From positions 25,000,983 through 25,064,982 of the forward strand of contig OZ020245.1 in the NCBI GenBank assembly GCA_963971285.1: a DNA stretch of 64,000 bases, given 5' to 3'. The DNA comes from Astropecten irregularis (taxonomy: Eukaryota; Echinodermata; Asteroidea; Paxillosida; Astropectinidae). The stretch's first letter is position 1; the number at the start of each line of letters is the position of its first letter. A model generated the notes under the pieces. The model worked only from the letters and a program-made list of their open reading frames with translations, had not been told where the DNA came from and did no database searches. Below, piece by piece: positions 1 to 13,000 of the stretch. Position numbers and translations under genes: made by a program.

Positions 1-129
1 CATAGCAGTGTATATATAGTGAAAGGATATATTGATTATTTTGAAGGGGCGTTCGGTCCTAAATCAATTTATAGTTGCAAAAATGCATGCATGGTAAAAG
101 TCGGTGAAAGTAGGTAATCACGTTATTAA

Positions 130-235
130 TGGTTTACTTACATAAAAATATAAATCTATATAGTCATTAATTATGTGTTAAGCAATCATTTTGAAGCACT
201 TTCATCCCTTTCCCAATTTTGATTACAGTAAACCT
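130..235 (-). mobile_element. Family B TTAA element, end fragment
   Basis: Ends GATTACAGTAAACCT followed by TTAA; shares the AGTCATTAATTATGTGTTAAG segment with the other copies. Confidence 0.65.
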
Positions 236-389
236 TTAAGAACTTCAGTGAACGAAAAGGCCCAAACTGTGTTTGTTAAACTAAATGTGGATTCCCATTT
301 TGTTATAACTGAAATCACTCCCCAGCTGGTGTGATTTGTAAGGTTTATGCCTACCTACATGTAAGTAACCTTATAATGATAGCACTTAA

Positions 390-572
390 AGGTAGTATCA
401 TACTTTGGTAAAAAACCAAAACAGAAATGTTCACAGATTTACCTATAACTTACAGGGTATGAAGATGGTGGTGGTAGCCTGAAACATACCGTTAAGATGT
501 TTCCGCCTGAAATGGTGTATATTATCCAACAATTAGTAAAACAACGACCGAACTTTTTGATCTTTTAAAAGA
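390..572 (+). mobile_element. Family A TTAA element, truncated
   Basis: Starts after TTAA with AGGTAGTATCATACTTTGG and keeps the TTTCCGCCTGAAATGG and TTTTAAAAG internal words; the second half is lost. Confidence 0.75.
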
Positions 573-1498
573 TATACACACGCGCAACTGCCGACCCTGT
601 ATAAGTCTACTGCTGTCATGCAAAAGTTTCACTGATGAATTCAACTGTTTGAGACACTTCAGTTATGTATTCATTCCATTGTGACCTTTTCGGCTTGACA
701 TTATGTCGGCTTCCTCCCCCAGTTTAACAACGTTTAATACATTTGAGGCAATATTTGCACATCGGCATATTCATATCCGTCGTATTCGCTAAAAAGCATT
801 GAAACCAAACCGTGATCCATTTTAGTAAGCAATGAAATACCCGACCAGATTTCGTTTCATTCACTGTTATTGGTTCCTTGTGCAAATTCCCTGGAAATAT
901 CAGGTATATGAACCGTACGGTCTCAAAAACTAGCAGGCAGAACAGCCGTGACTTTGACCTCCATGTACCCTGTACAAAGGGCACTTGCTCAGTTTTATTT
1001 GGTACAAGATCAGAGGTCTGCTATGTACTGTGTGTGGACGGGTATACACATGAACATGTCGGTTACTTTTCTGTAAATTCACACATTTGTTACTTAATGA
1101 ATCCGTCTGGTACTGATTGGCATCAATTTCAAGGTAAGTTTGATGGTCTTTGCCGCTCAATTACATCATCTCAGGATGGATTCGTTGCAAGTTAGGCCTG
1201 TTTTGCGCTTTGTCACTGTAGAAAATGCGCTTTAGAGATACTTATAAAATATAAACTGAATATATAAATGAATATTATGTTAACATTGTGACGGTCCTGC
1301 CGCAAACCGCAAACAAACAGATGTGTTATAGTTATACATGTACAATGTACATTGTCTGGATGTGCTGATTCACCGTAGATAACACTTATGCCAACTGCAC
1401 TCTGTGTAAAGGCTGAAGCGGCCCCTGTCAGGATTGAAACGTCTCGTATGAACTTATGAGAAATAGCAATTTAACTTTCGGAACTTAAAGGTAATGAC

Positions 1499-1818
1499 TT
1501 TGGTTTTCATCAATGAAATACAGATTCATGGGCAAAATTATCGAGAAAGATACAGTAACAGTCATCTGAGAAAATTTCAGTCCCACACGGTGCCCACTTT
1601 TTGAGAAAACAGTGAAAAACGGCCACAGTATTTCTTATGTCTGTTCTCTTTTATTTTTGATATTTTAAAAGATCAAAAAGATTTTCGGTCGTTGTTTTAC
1701 TAATTTCTGGATAAATACACCATTTCAGGCGGAAACATTTGAACGGTATGTTTCTACCACCACCACCCTGTAAGTTATACGTAAATCTGTGAACATTTCT
1801 CATTGTACGATACTACCT
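1499..1818 (-). mobile_element. Family A TTAA element, full length
   Basis: TTAA on both sides; ends AGGTA... and ...TACCT. Internal landmarks shared by the family are AAATACAGATTCATGGGCAA, CAGTGAAAAACGGCCAC and a central TTTTAAAAGATCAAAA. No coding capacity. Confidence 0.85.
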
Positions 1819-1973
1819 TTAAAATGAAGCTGTTTGATTCTTACCGCCAATAATTAATTGTACATACCTTAATTCTAGACATCTTCTCAGAGGGGCAGGG
1901 ATGTTGTTGTATGATCCATTAAGTGCTTCTGTTTTCATCCACGTATAGAAAGCAGTTTGAAATCCCCATCACC

Positions 1974-4900
1974 ATGGACCCTCCTGATGATCCACCTCCC
2001 ATCACCTCGATCCCAGCAACCAAGGGTGATCGTGACCGGGCACGGCGGCGGTGGGTGACCGTAGAGCCGGTACTCGTCTTGATAGTGGTCGGCAACGTCT
2101 CCATCGGTCTCGTAAGGCCGTTTTTTCTGAAGCAGCGGCTTGGGGAATCGCTGTACAACTTCACAGATCCTGAAGAGTTTTCAAAGTGTAAAGGGAACGT
2201 GACCATTGATGACAACATCGAAAATGACATTCAGGCTCGGGCGTCTCTGTGGTTGTTGTACCTCCAGATTGCCGTCAACATACCAGTCATGATAAGCACA
2301 ATGGTTTTAGGAACCCTGAGTGACCGACTGGGCAGGAAAATGTGCATGGCCATTCCTCTCATTGGTTACATTTGCCAGGAGACAGTGTATATCATTGCCA
2401 TTTACTACAAACTTCCCCTACCTGTCCTCTTCATTGGAGAATTTCTACATGGACTGACTGGAGGTTTCGGGCTGCTTGTCTCCGGGTGTATGTCATACAT
2501 CACTGATATCTCGGCAGATAAACGGCGAACTGTCCGAATAGCTGTTCTGGAGATGCTGGTCTTCTTAGTCGGTGGTCTGGTTCAAATCGCTATTGGGTAT
2601 CTGATACGAGACATCAGTCCCATTCCACCTCTGGCGATATCTTTGGGGTTAACCGTCTTTTGCTTAGTCTACGTTGCTGTACCGGGTCTCCTGATTGAAA
2701 CGGTGGATCGAAGCAACATCCCTGAAGATCGCAAGGGTATGAAAGCTGTTGGCCGGAGCATGATAAGGCTCCTGAAATTCAACGAGAATGGACGGCGGTG
2801 GCAATTGCTCCTCCTGGATTTCTACGTGTTTTTCATCCTCTCAAATACTGGTGGAACCATGTCCATTTTCATCCTGTACGGCACAGCCAAACCGTTCTGC
2901 TGGACTGCCGTCACTACTGGGATTGCTGGATGTTATGGATTCGTAACCAGTGCTCTCGGTAAGTCGTTCGTTCAACCAGTAAGCGTCAGACGTCCCGGTT
3001 TACACGAACAAGTGCATTGGTTCACTGTAATCAAATTTGGGAAAGGGATGAAAGTGCTGTATTATTGCTTAATACATAAATGAATGACAATATAAATTAC
3101 ATTTTGTCATGATGCCCAAGTGCTTAATTTTGACGAAACAGTTACAAAATACATGTAGATATATGTATGCCCCGCCCCTCAAAAAAGTCCCTTTTGGAAC
3201 CGACCTATGCAACAATTAGTTTGTGGCGTCACATACAGAACTATAGGCTCGCACCATAGTATACTGCGTGGTGTTCTGCATGTGACGTAAGCAAGGTTTT
3301 CGGGTGCTAAATTATGGGTCTAAAATATCTAATTTTCTATATACAATATTATTTAGCGTAAACAAAGATAGACAGGTTGAGTTTTATAACAGTACAGATG
3401 TATTTAACTTCAGAATGTGTTTTATTACAGTGAACCTTTAAAAACATTTTGTTATGGAGGTTTAGTAGGCCTACACAGAATGGGGTCACGATTCACGAAC
3501 GCTGCTCGTTGTCATGAGAATAAATCTTAATGGGAGCATACAGGATTTGCAAAGATGTGCGTTTTGGCTGAATTTGGAGTGAAGGTCTTAAACTTCCTTA
3601 TATACAGACGTTGTTTCATGTACCTTTCTACGCTTTGTTCATCTGGATAGTAGAAATACGGCCCAAATAATCTTGCCCCCTCCGAATCTTTGACGGTTAC
3701 ACCACTCTTTCGAAATGCTACTAAATCGTTCGGACCCCGATCTTTTTAAAGACACTAAATATTGATTTCATTAAAAAAACCAAGCATCTGATGAACCAAG
3801 ATTTCCCATAATGACTGTTTGCACTGTTTACGAACTGTTGAGTCAATTTTCTGTCTCAAATTCAATAATTCTTTTGGAGGCCTTGCAAATCCTGTACGCT
3901 GCCCTTAACTCTGATCCCCGAGGCTCAGCCATATTCTCAGCCATCACGTCTACTAACTGTAGGCCTAGCTATGGCGGACACATACATCATCCCAAACAGG
4001 GTCTAAGGTTCACCCTCACCATCTGACTCATAAACGAAAACCTGACCACAGGGAGCGTTCAGACAAGGCACATTTTGGAATTTGGAAGATATTTCATTTT
4101 TGTGCGAGCGTTTGCCCCAAGAAAGAGAGAAAGAAAGCCGACGATTTCAATAATACAAGCCTGCTTGCTACGGCCGATGTAACTATACATAATGAAAGGA
4201 AGTACATGTAGTACATGCATGCCATTACATCGCTTCTTAACTTGAAGGAATAGCAAGTCTAACTGTTTCCGTTCCCGGTTGTATCGTTTTAATAGCATCA
4301 ACTTGTACATAATTATATAATGTTTCTTTATTTAATGCAGGGATGCTGCTTGGAACCAAACTGTTTCTAATCTGTCTTGGGGATTATTGGATTATGCAAA
4401 TTAGCACCCTCAGCCTCTTTCTGTCCAACATCATCATAGCTGTGGCTACTACGACACTGGTCATCTTCATAGGTAAGTGAAACCATGGCAGATTATAGTC
4501 TTGGTTTCAGACGTCAATAAGCAATATTGTTCCCTTTGCATACTGGTAATTATACAAGAACGTAAAACGCCATTTACAACCAGTGATCTCCAATTAATTT
4601 GAGACTACTACAACCAACATATGCACAATTATGTATGGTGTCCTAGAAAGGTCACTTGTAATGCATGTGTATACCGCTGTGTGATGTGTGTCTATCACTG
4701 CGCGATGTGTATCTGTCACTGCGCTATGTGTGTGTGTCACTGCGCGATGTGTATCTGTCGCTGCGCGGTGTGTGCCTATGTGTCACTGCGCGATGTGTAC
4801 GTCTTTCACTGCGCGATGTGTACGTCTTTCACTGCGCGATGTGTACGTATTTCACCGCAGCCAAAAGCCTCCATTTTGATACCAGTTATTTCAGAATGGA

Positions 4901-7253
4901 TTCACTCAATGGAGCCGGAGCCGGTTTCGTAAACGCCCAATAAGGTTTGCCGCGGCGTATCCGACAATTTGAAATTTGAATCTTTCGTTGTTTGTTCATT
5001 GGATTATATTTCCAATAACTTCAACAGTACAGCTACTTATTTTTTGGGCTTTGCGTTTGTTGCGCCCCCTAAAAAAGTGGCACCATAAAAAGATACGACA
5101 CTAAACGTCTGATGACTGTAGATGTCTTGATTTAATGCTTCGACGACGGCAAATGGAAGAATGAAAAGATTATTTTCTAAAATTATTATGTTTATGAAGA
5201 TCACAACAAATCTGGTTTAACTGGTACACATTATTATGTTGCAGGGAATACTGCTGGTGCTCTAAGAGGAATGGGAGTTCCAGTAGCCAGATCAGTCATA
5301 TCCCAAATGGTGGACCCAGAAGAAATAGGTAAGTAAGTGCTATAATGCTATAGTGGGATTTCACAAATCAATAACTTTGAGTTAAAGGTTTACTGTAATC
5401 AAATTTGAGAAAGGAATGAAAGTGCTTTAAAATTATTGTTTAATACATAATTAATGACTATATAAATTTATATTTTATGTAAGTGCTTAATTTTGACCAA
5501 AATGTTACAAAATCAGTACATGTATGGCCCGCCCCCAAAAAGTCCCCTCGGAACCGACCCGCGCAACAATAGTGTGTGACGTCACCTATCACAGTATACT
5601 GCGTGGCGTTCTGCATGTGACGTAAGCAAGGGTTTTCATATAGCGAAAATAAAAAGTGGGGTGCTAAATTATGGGTCTAAAATACCTCCTTTTTCTATCT
5701 ACAATATTTTTTAGCACAAACAATGATAAACAGGTTCAGTTTTATAACAATACAGATGTACTTAACTTCACATGAGTTTTAATTACAGTAAACCTTTGAA
5801 TGTCTGTTGTTGCGGTAATGGCCACTGGATGTTTGTATTAATGGTATTGAACGGACAGTTAGACCTATACTCTGAAATGGCCATTACCATTCAAATAACT
5901 TTACATCATTGTCTTTTTTTTTTAAATAAACCATTGATCGAATACAATTAACCTAAACGGATAATTTAACGGATTCTGTGATTCATTCATCAGAATTTAT
6001 ATTTGTAGTTAATTATGTTTAGAATTAGAAATCAAATGTGAAGTCATTCAAAAGTGAACAAAGAAAAATTGGAACCGGTGATAACATGACCCCGAGATAC
6101 CGTACCGGCGTTGTACCGACTGAGCTACCGGTGCCGAACGGTAGTCCGGGGGTCGCTGATTCGAATCCCTCTCCAGTCATTTTTTCTTAAATTAATCCAT
6201 TCAGTTTCCATCGTTTGATGATTATGTGGTATTATTTCTGTTTTAGGGAGTGCGTTTGCCATAGTGGCGTGTCTGGAAAGTTTGTCTTCATTTCTGTCGC
6301 ACCTTATGGCTCCTAGCATCTATGCATCGTCTGTATCCTACATGCCACAGTTGACATTCTATGTGTTTACTGGAATGTGTGTCATCCCAGTTGCAATTGT
6401 GCTGTGAGTTCCTGTTGTTTCTGAACAATTTTATTCTTAAAGATAAGAATCTAGAGGGATCAGACCAATGATTATTGGCCGCAGTCGCAGACCAATATTA
6501 TTATTTAGGCCTATATCAGTATAAAATGGAGAACAAAAATGAGCACTCTTTAACCAAATAATTACTTCCAGTCATTTTTCAAACCATTTTCGCATCTTTG
6601 ATTTCATTGTTTGCCATAATTATGCCATATAATTTGTGAACAAACTCGACTAAAAAAATATTATGTTTTTAAACGAAAAATTGGAGACCGTGCCACTCGT
6701 CACATTATACCCATCCACACGTCCTTCGATAAGTTTTTCAGGCCCACCTTCTTCATGATTGCGACACAGTTTAGGACTTGATTTCATCGAAATGGCACTT
6801 TTTGATTTCCAACCCCCTGTTTCCTAAAAGATAGGCCCGCCCCTGTATAGGCTGAATCGCATGTTTCTTGGTTATCGGTCCTGGGGTTGATTTCACGAGG
6901 CCCTACGATCGATCGTAACTCAAGTTACGAACGATCGTAACTCAAGTTACTAACGATAACCCATAGGGGGCCTATCCTACGTATAGGACTGCTATATGCA
7001 TCACAAGTCCTACGAGTGATAGTAAGTTGCGACGAGTTTAATGAGACCTGCAAAAGCGTCCGTAAACGAAATTTATTTATCCTTTCTCTTTCTTCCTTCC
7101 TCTACCCCTGTCTATTGTAGGACTCTTCAACTACTCTGGCCGCAGAGGAAAAACCGCAAAGTTCTTATCAATGAAGACAATGAAGAATGTTATGTGGAGG
7201 AAATAAACCCAATAACATCTATAGGTGTTGACCAAACCAACTCTATCAATTAG
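1974..7253 (+). CDS. SLC46-family MFS transporter, copy 1
   Basis: Predicted plasma- or endolysosomal-membrane solute transporter of the major facilitator superfamily, SLC46 family (relatives include the proton-coupled folate transporter); the substrate cannot be told from sequence. Coding exons: 1974-2958, 4341-4472, 5245-5328, 6247-6403 and 7121-7253, all GT/AG with phases that join into 496 residues. The start is the ATG in a good context (ATCACCATGG); an acceptor-like TATAG ends at 1948, so a 5' UTR intron is likely. The product has a basic N-terminus (RARRRW), N-glycosylation sequons NFT (62) and NVT (75) in the first extracellular loop, the MFS motif A GTLSDRLGRK at 113-122, and about 12 hydrophobic segments. 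Exon 4 encodes the SAFAIVACLESL helix. Introns hold family B, tRNA-like and H repeats. Family is confident; the SLC46 member is not assigned. Confidence 0.9.
3018..3437 (+). mobile_element. Family B TTAA element abutting SLC46 copy 1 exon 1
   Basis: Begins GGTTCACTGTAATCAAATTT and ends ACAGTGAACCT + TTAA, about 60 bp after the exon 1 donor. Includes the family words GTGACGTAAGCAAG and AAATTATGGGTCTAAAATA. Confidence 0.8.
4677..4857 (+). repeat. Minisatellite, 21-25 bp unit
   Basis: Seven or eight tandem units of CACTGCGCGATGTGTATCTGT with variants (ACGTCTTT endings), in intron 2 of SLC46 copy 1. Open frames across it are Cys-rich artefacts of the repeat. Confidence 0.85.
4848..4941. repeat. 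J-family fragment
   Basis: Right part only (AAAAGCCTCCATTTTGATAC, GGATTCACTCAATGGAGCCG), joined directly to the minisatellite at 4677-4857. Confidence 0.6.
5396..5795 (+). mobile_element. Family B TTAA element, full length
   Basis: 400 bp in intron 3 of SLC46 copy 1; ends AGGTTTACTGTAATCAAA and TTACAGTAAACCT. Left TTAA is intact, right is TTGA. No coding capacity. Confidence 0.82.
6046..6190. repeat. tRNA-like-ended repeat (family T), short copy
   Basis: Antisense tRNA-like sequence (TACCGACTGAGCTACC) on the left and a sense B-box-like segment (GGTCGCTGATTCGAATCCC) on the right, within about 130 bp. Lies in intron 3 of SLC46 copy 1. Confidence 0.65.
6892..7040. mobile_element. Family H fold-back element in SLC46 copy 1 intron 4
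   Basis: Starts GGGTTGATTTCACGAGGCCC and has a duplicated GATCGTAACTCAAGTTAC; ends AGTTGCGACGAGTTTAATGA. Two other copies are at 8463-8600 and 61776-61926. Confidence 0.65.
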
Positions 7254-8462
7254 GTTTTTTAGTTAATTGTGCAAACTGAAAAGGAAAATCATAATTACAA
7301 TATCTAGACTGAAAGGTTAGCACTTTTACCTGGACGTTTTTTATGTATAGACCAATATCTTTCGTACAAATTTAGTACTTTGTATCCATTATAAATGGTT
7401 ACATGAGGAAAATCGCCAAAGAGAGTAGGCCTAATTGTATAATAAGCTTTTGTCGTGGATTTTATTACGATGCCTTTTCACGTACAATTACAGTCATAAT
7501 CACTGCGACGTTAATATGCTAATATGCTATAGAGAAACCAACGGCGAACTAATCAGCCAACTGAATCAGTCGTATATAGTGCACGACAAAAACACAGATT
7601 TGCATTCCACGATTGTACATACATGTAATTAGAATAGTACATGTTTTCCTATGACGTATAGGAAGGGATGGGGAGGGCCTACTGAATACGAGCAATGCCA
7701 CTGAAATGCACCGTGCAACCAAGTTTTGCAACACGGTTGGCCAACCACAATACACGGAATGTGTCGACCCTTTCCAGACATGCATTACCCTCACTTACCC
7801 TCTTCGGGCTCACTCCCCCATAAGGCTGCAAGTTTCTTCCTTCAGTCTGTCCTGTCCACGGCTACAGGTTTGGCCTCCAGTCCAAGAATTCCATCCGAGA
7901 TCCTCTCTTTCCTTAGTTCCACGGTCCTTCGACAGGTTGTTTTTGGCCGTCCAACCCTCCTTTTACCCAGGTAGGAAGAGCACACATTGGGTCGGCAATT
8001 TCATAGTCTGGTTCTCTACCTAAAGATTCCCGACGACTCTTATTAAAGATCTTAGAATTGACAGAGAATAGTCGGAGATTCTTGGTCTGGGAACCAGACT
8101 AACAAATTCCATGTGAATTGTGTTTGGCCAACGGGTTGCAAACCCTTGGTGGCGCACCATTTTGAATCTTCCAAATTCGTCTAAATTTGAATATTGTGCT
8201 TTCCATTAAAAACACTCATTTATTTCTATGAAATTGAAACATGGATGCTGGTGTCACTACCTCAATTCCTTCAGATTATTTTTCCAGCATAAAAGTCTTT
8301 CACAATTATGTAACCGTTGTCAAAAATCTGTGTAATTGTATCTTTGAAACGTAATATACAGAACCAACATTTTGGTTTATATTGATTTCAATGCAACATA
8401 TGCCAGCAGGTTTTGTATTAATGCATATTATAGTAATTCCTACGATGGGGTAAATCTCTGGT

Positions 8463-8600
8463 CATGGCTCGATTTCATGAAGCCCTACGATCGATCATAA
8501 CTCGATTTGCGAAGGATAACCCATCGTATCAAAGAAGGGATACAATGCATTTTAAGATTGATAGTAAGTTACGATGAGTTTGGTGAAATCGATCCCGCTT
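8463..8600. mobile_element. Family H fold-back element
   Basis: GGCTCGATTTCATGAAGCCC to GTGAAATCGATCCC; shares CCTACGATCGATCATAACTC and GATAGTAAGTTACGATGAGT with the other copies. Confidence 0.7.
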
Positions 8601-9504
8601 CGAGTTGGGGTGGCGAGCAACATGAGTTGAAAACGAGTACTGAGCACTGAGCAATCTTTATTTTCATATAGTCATAGTCCAAATAAACACCCCCAACATT
8701 CTATGAGCCGGTTATCATACACTGTATATAAGCACACACTATACACAGGGCTTTATATTACTTTTAGAGACGAACCAACGAAAGATGTTGCTATTTTCTT
8801 GTGATGGAGAGACCACATCGCCAATACAATATTAATGGGCCATTCTTATGGTGATGAAAAGTCAATTTCCCATTGTTATAATAAGCTTAATTAAAGTAAT
8901 CATTGCTTTACTTCAATTTATGTTGGGCAGTAATATTATAGGGGATGAAATAAGCACTACCGGTACATACATACGAAGTTCAAACGTTTAAAGGGGCAGC
9001 GGGAGCCCATACTTAAAGGGACTTATCCATTTCCTCTCATTAACATACACATGTACATATTGGATGAATTTGACTGTTAAATCCTCCTTTAGCTTTGCTT
9101 TGCATCAGGTGTTTTTTCAGTGTAATGTTTTCGACACCTACCATGGGAACCAGACAGTTTTAAGACCGTTTAGTCTGGACTTCTTTGAAGAAAGGTTGTT
9201 GATATGTAGATCTGAAACTTGAAATTAAGCAACAACAAAAATGGTCAGTCAAAGTATAAAATCGCAATTGTGAAAATGTACATTACGACAATGCATACTC
9301 GCTTGTGATTGGAAAGATAAAAGTAACGACTACGAGGTATTTTGTACATATAGAAGATATTAGGAATACAAATTTTGAAATAAACTGGCAGAAATTGTTA
9401 TCTATGGAAATTAAAAACTCATATAATAGGCCTACCAGACAGATCCGAGAAATTATATACCAGCTAAACCTAGTCCGGCAAAAGGTGCATGTAAACCACG
9501 CGGG

Positions 9505-9785
9505 AAAACACGAGAAAAAAAGGCACATCGCAAGTATCTTTGCACATCGTAAGTATCTTTCCAAATTGTAGGTTTCTCCGCACATCGCAAGTATCTTAGC
9601 ACATCGCAAGTATCTTAATAGCACATCGCAAGTATCTTAGCACCGTTCGTAAGTATCTTTGCACATCGTAGGTGTCTCCGCACATCGCTAGTTTCTTAGC
9701 ACATCGCAGGTATCTTTGCACATCGTAAGTATCTTTGCACATCGTAGGTGTCTCCGCACATCGCAAGTATCTTAGCATATCGTAA
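9505..9785 (+). repeat. Minisatellite, 19-20 bp unit
   Basis: About 13 units of TTTGCACATCGTAAGTATC or AGCACATCGCAAGTATCTT between the two convergent SLC46 genes. Frames over it are repeat artefacts. Confidence 0.85.
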
Positions 9786-9912
9786 GTACATCTATTCACA
9801 CGGTAGTGTAGACACGTCCTCAGACCTGGGGGGTTGATCGTGTAGCTGGGTCGTTCTTCCATATACGTTTGTGCACAAAATCATTTTTTATATATATAAA
9901 AAGTGAAAACCT

Positions 9913-9976
9913 GGGGGGCGGGGGGGGGGGGGGGGGGGGTTGCAACCCCCTAGCCCCCCCCCCCCCCCCCCCCCGG
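9913..9976. repeat. G tract / C tract fold-back
   Basis: A run of about 23 G, then TTGCAACCCCCTAG, then about 24 C. Potential hairpin and G-quadruplex; homopolymer lengths are likely unreliable in assembly. Confidence 0.8.
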
Positions 9977-10074
9977 ATCTACGCCCATGATTCACATGTG
10001 GTGTGCGATTGTCACTCATTACAAAATAGTTCATGATGACTGTGCACACAAAATGTTACAACAAACACAATATT

Positions 10075-13000
10075 TTACAGTGAAATAACCCGAGTTTGCG
10101 GGGATTTGTCTTTAATATCATTAGATATATAACCATTTGATGTTGTCTCATCCACATTACATTCCTCATAGCCAACGGGGTGAAGAGCCTTGTAGTCTTT
10201 CTTCTGTGGCCAGAATAGTTGCAGAGTCCTATATAAAAGAAAACGAAATGCCCCATCGTTAATATCCGTAGTACAATTTGGCCTCTTGCGCCCTCCGTCG
10301 AATCTCACCGAGTTATGAGGGGCAAATTTCAAAGAGATGCACACGAAAAGCAGCCCATAGTTAGTTCTCCTTCACAAATCCACTAAAACTTCTTCTTCTC
10401 ATCATCTTTCCATAAAAGGTTTCACCAGGCTTTCGAGCTACAGTGCCTAGGGCGCTTTTGAGGAACCCTTGGTGTCATTACTAGAAATAAATGAATAAAT
10501 AAAATCGAAATAATTATACCAAAAGTGCACTTACAGTACAATTCCACATGGGATGACGCACATTCCAGAAAACACATAGAATATTAACTGCGGCATGAAG
10601 GATACTGTTGCTGCGTAAATGCTGGGAGCCATTAAGTTAGATAGAAATGAAGATAGACTGTCCAGGCACGCCACTATTGCAAACGCAGCCCCTGAAAACA
10701 AACAGAAATACATGTACGTAAAAATCATAAAAGCTTGAGAAATGGTGATAAACAAGTTTTAATTACGTTGAGGTCAGCGTTTGAAAATATTTGGAAAATA
10801 TCCATCTTATAGTATATCATTGCGTTTCACAACGTGGGGGACCATCCCAAATTGCCGCTTACACTAAAACTATACTAATTCATAGGCCCCCAAGCAGTGG
10901 CGTCGCCAAGGGGGGGGCCAGGGGGGGCACGTGCCCCCCTTGGAAAACCTCGTGCCCCCCCCCCCCCCCCCCCCCCCCGCGTGCCCCCCCATTTGAGATT
11001 TGGGTTGGTGAAAAAAAATATAATATACATTATTGTAGTGCCCCCCCAACAATTGCTAGTGCCCCCCTTGTGCCCCCCCAGACTCAAAAGTCTGGTGACG
11101 CCACTGCCCCCAAGACTCGTTGGCTTACTTACCTATTTCACCCGGATCCACTATTTTTGACAAGGCTGATCTGGCTACGGGAAACCCCATCCCTCTGAGT
11201 GTACCTACACCATTCGCTGCAAAATTCAAAATGTTCATTTCATCGTTTAAAATCATGAATCCGATGATAGGTTAGATGTCTGATGACAAGTTTAAAGGTA
11301 ATATCATACTTTGTTTTTTGTAAAAGAAATGCAGATTCATGGGCAAAAATATCATACGGAAGATACAGTAACAGTCATCTGTGAAAAATGTCAGTTCCAT
11401 ACGGTGCCAACTTTTTGAGAAAACAGTGAAAAACGGCCACGGTATTTCTTAAGTCTTTTCTCTTTTATTTTGGATCTTTAAAAGATCCCAAAAAAATTGG
11501 TCACAGGTTTTACTCTTTTCTGAAGATTTCTCTGTTGGTATGCTACCAAAGTATGATACTAGTGTATCATGTTGTGTGTTGAATGTTGAACTAAATGGAC
11601 ATCATAGGCATTAGACAGATTATTTTGTGCAATCTAGCAATTTGATGGCGCCCTTTGTGGCACGCTGTTACTTTACTGAAGTCTTGAACCAAGGCTACAT
11701 CCTGCCATGGTTTCACTTACCTATGAAGATGAGCAGTGTCGTCTTAGACTCAGCCATGATGACGTTGAAGAGAAGGAGGCTGAGGGTGCTAATTTGCATA
11801 ATCCAATAATCCCCGAGACAGAATAAGAACAGTTTGGTTCCAATCAACATTCCTGAATCAAAAGAAAAACATTAAAATTTTATATTTTAAAGGTAATATC
11901 ATACTTTGGTTTTTGTCAAAGAAATACAGATTCATGGGCAAAAAAATCAAGGAAGATTCAGTAACAGTCATCTGTGAAAATTTCAGTCCCATACGGTGCC
12001 CACTTTTTAGCAAACAGTGAAAAACGGCTACAGTATTTCTTAAGTCTTTTCTCTTTTTTTTTCTAAAATCGTCAAATAACCACGAGGGAAACTGACTGAA
12101 TTTAGTCATTGAAAAGTGAACAAAGAAAACTTTACTAGAGCGTGATTCGAACTGGCGACTTCCTGAATACTGTACAGGCGCTCCACCAACTGAGCTATCC
12201 AGACCTATACGTTGGTGGTGTCCCAAATAGTCAACTATCTTAAGTTTGTCCGTTTGGCAGTCAGACTGCCAAACGAACAAAGATTGTAAGGTATTCAGGA
12301 GGTCGCTGGTTCGAATCCCGATCCAGTAAATGTTTCTTTGTTCACTTTTCAATGACTCTTTTATTGTTGATCTTTAATAGATCCAAAATAATTTTGGTCA
12401 CTGGTTTTACTCTTTTCTGGATAAGTACTGCATTTGAGGCAGAAACGTGTTAAAGGTAAGTTCCTACCATCACCATCTGGATATCCTATAAGTTAAAGGT
12501 AAATCCGTAAAGATTTCTGTTTCGGTATGCTGCCAAAGTATGATACTACCTTTAACTGTGATTTGTCCTGTTTGAGAAAATGTACGAACGGACCGTATTG
12601 AAGTCGTAAGACTTGATCTGAGGTCTAACAAGACCTTGCACATCAGGCAATCATGAATATAAACAATCTGCCGACGTTAGAAACCTACCGAGAGCACCGG
12701 TTACGAATGCAAAACACCCAACTAGCCCAGCAGTGACGGCAGTCCAGCAGAACGGTCTGGCTGTGCCGTACAGGATGAAAATGGAGATGGTACCATTGAT
12801 GTTAACGAGGAAGAAAAACAGGAAGAAATCCAGGAGGAGCATCTGCCACCGCCGTCCATTCTCGTTGAATTTCAGGAGCCTTATCATGCTCCGGCCAACA
12901 GCTTTCATACCCTTGCGATCTTCAGGGATGTTGCTTCGATCCACCGTTTCAATCAGGAGACCCGGTATAGCAACGTAAAGCAAACAGCAGACATTTAACA

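Larger units (their letters stand above)
7254..10074. other. Convergent intergenic region between the SLC46 copies
   Basis: No gene seen. Holds presumed 3' UTRs of both genes, one family H element, the 19-20 bp minisatellite and the G/C tract. Open frames at 7700-8020 have no recognisable family. Confidence 0.6.

Noticed and set aside
878-1195. 105-codon frame with a good donor (AAG|GTAAGT at 1133/1134) upstream of SLC46 copy 1
   Set aside because: Could be a 5' non-coding exon, but the peptide matches no family I know and there is no clear acceptor or promoter.
2959-3083. Continuation of the SLC46 copy 1 exon 1 frame past 2958
   Set aside because: The GTAAGT donor, the paralog's matching exon end and a family B transposon starting at 3018 show it is intron.
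9283-9862. Long repetitive frames (LRYLRCAKILAMC and similar)
   Set aside because: They are translations of the 19-20 bp minisatellite.
10791-11198. Proline/glycine-rich frames over the C tracts (also at 16528-16983)
   Set aside because: Homopolymer translation inside C-tract transposons with defined ends.
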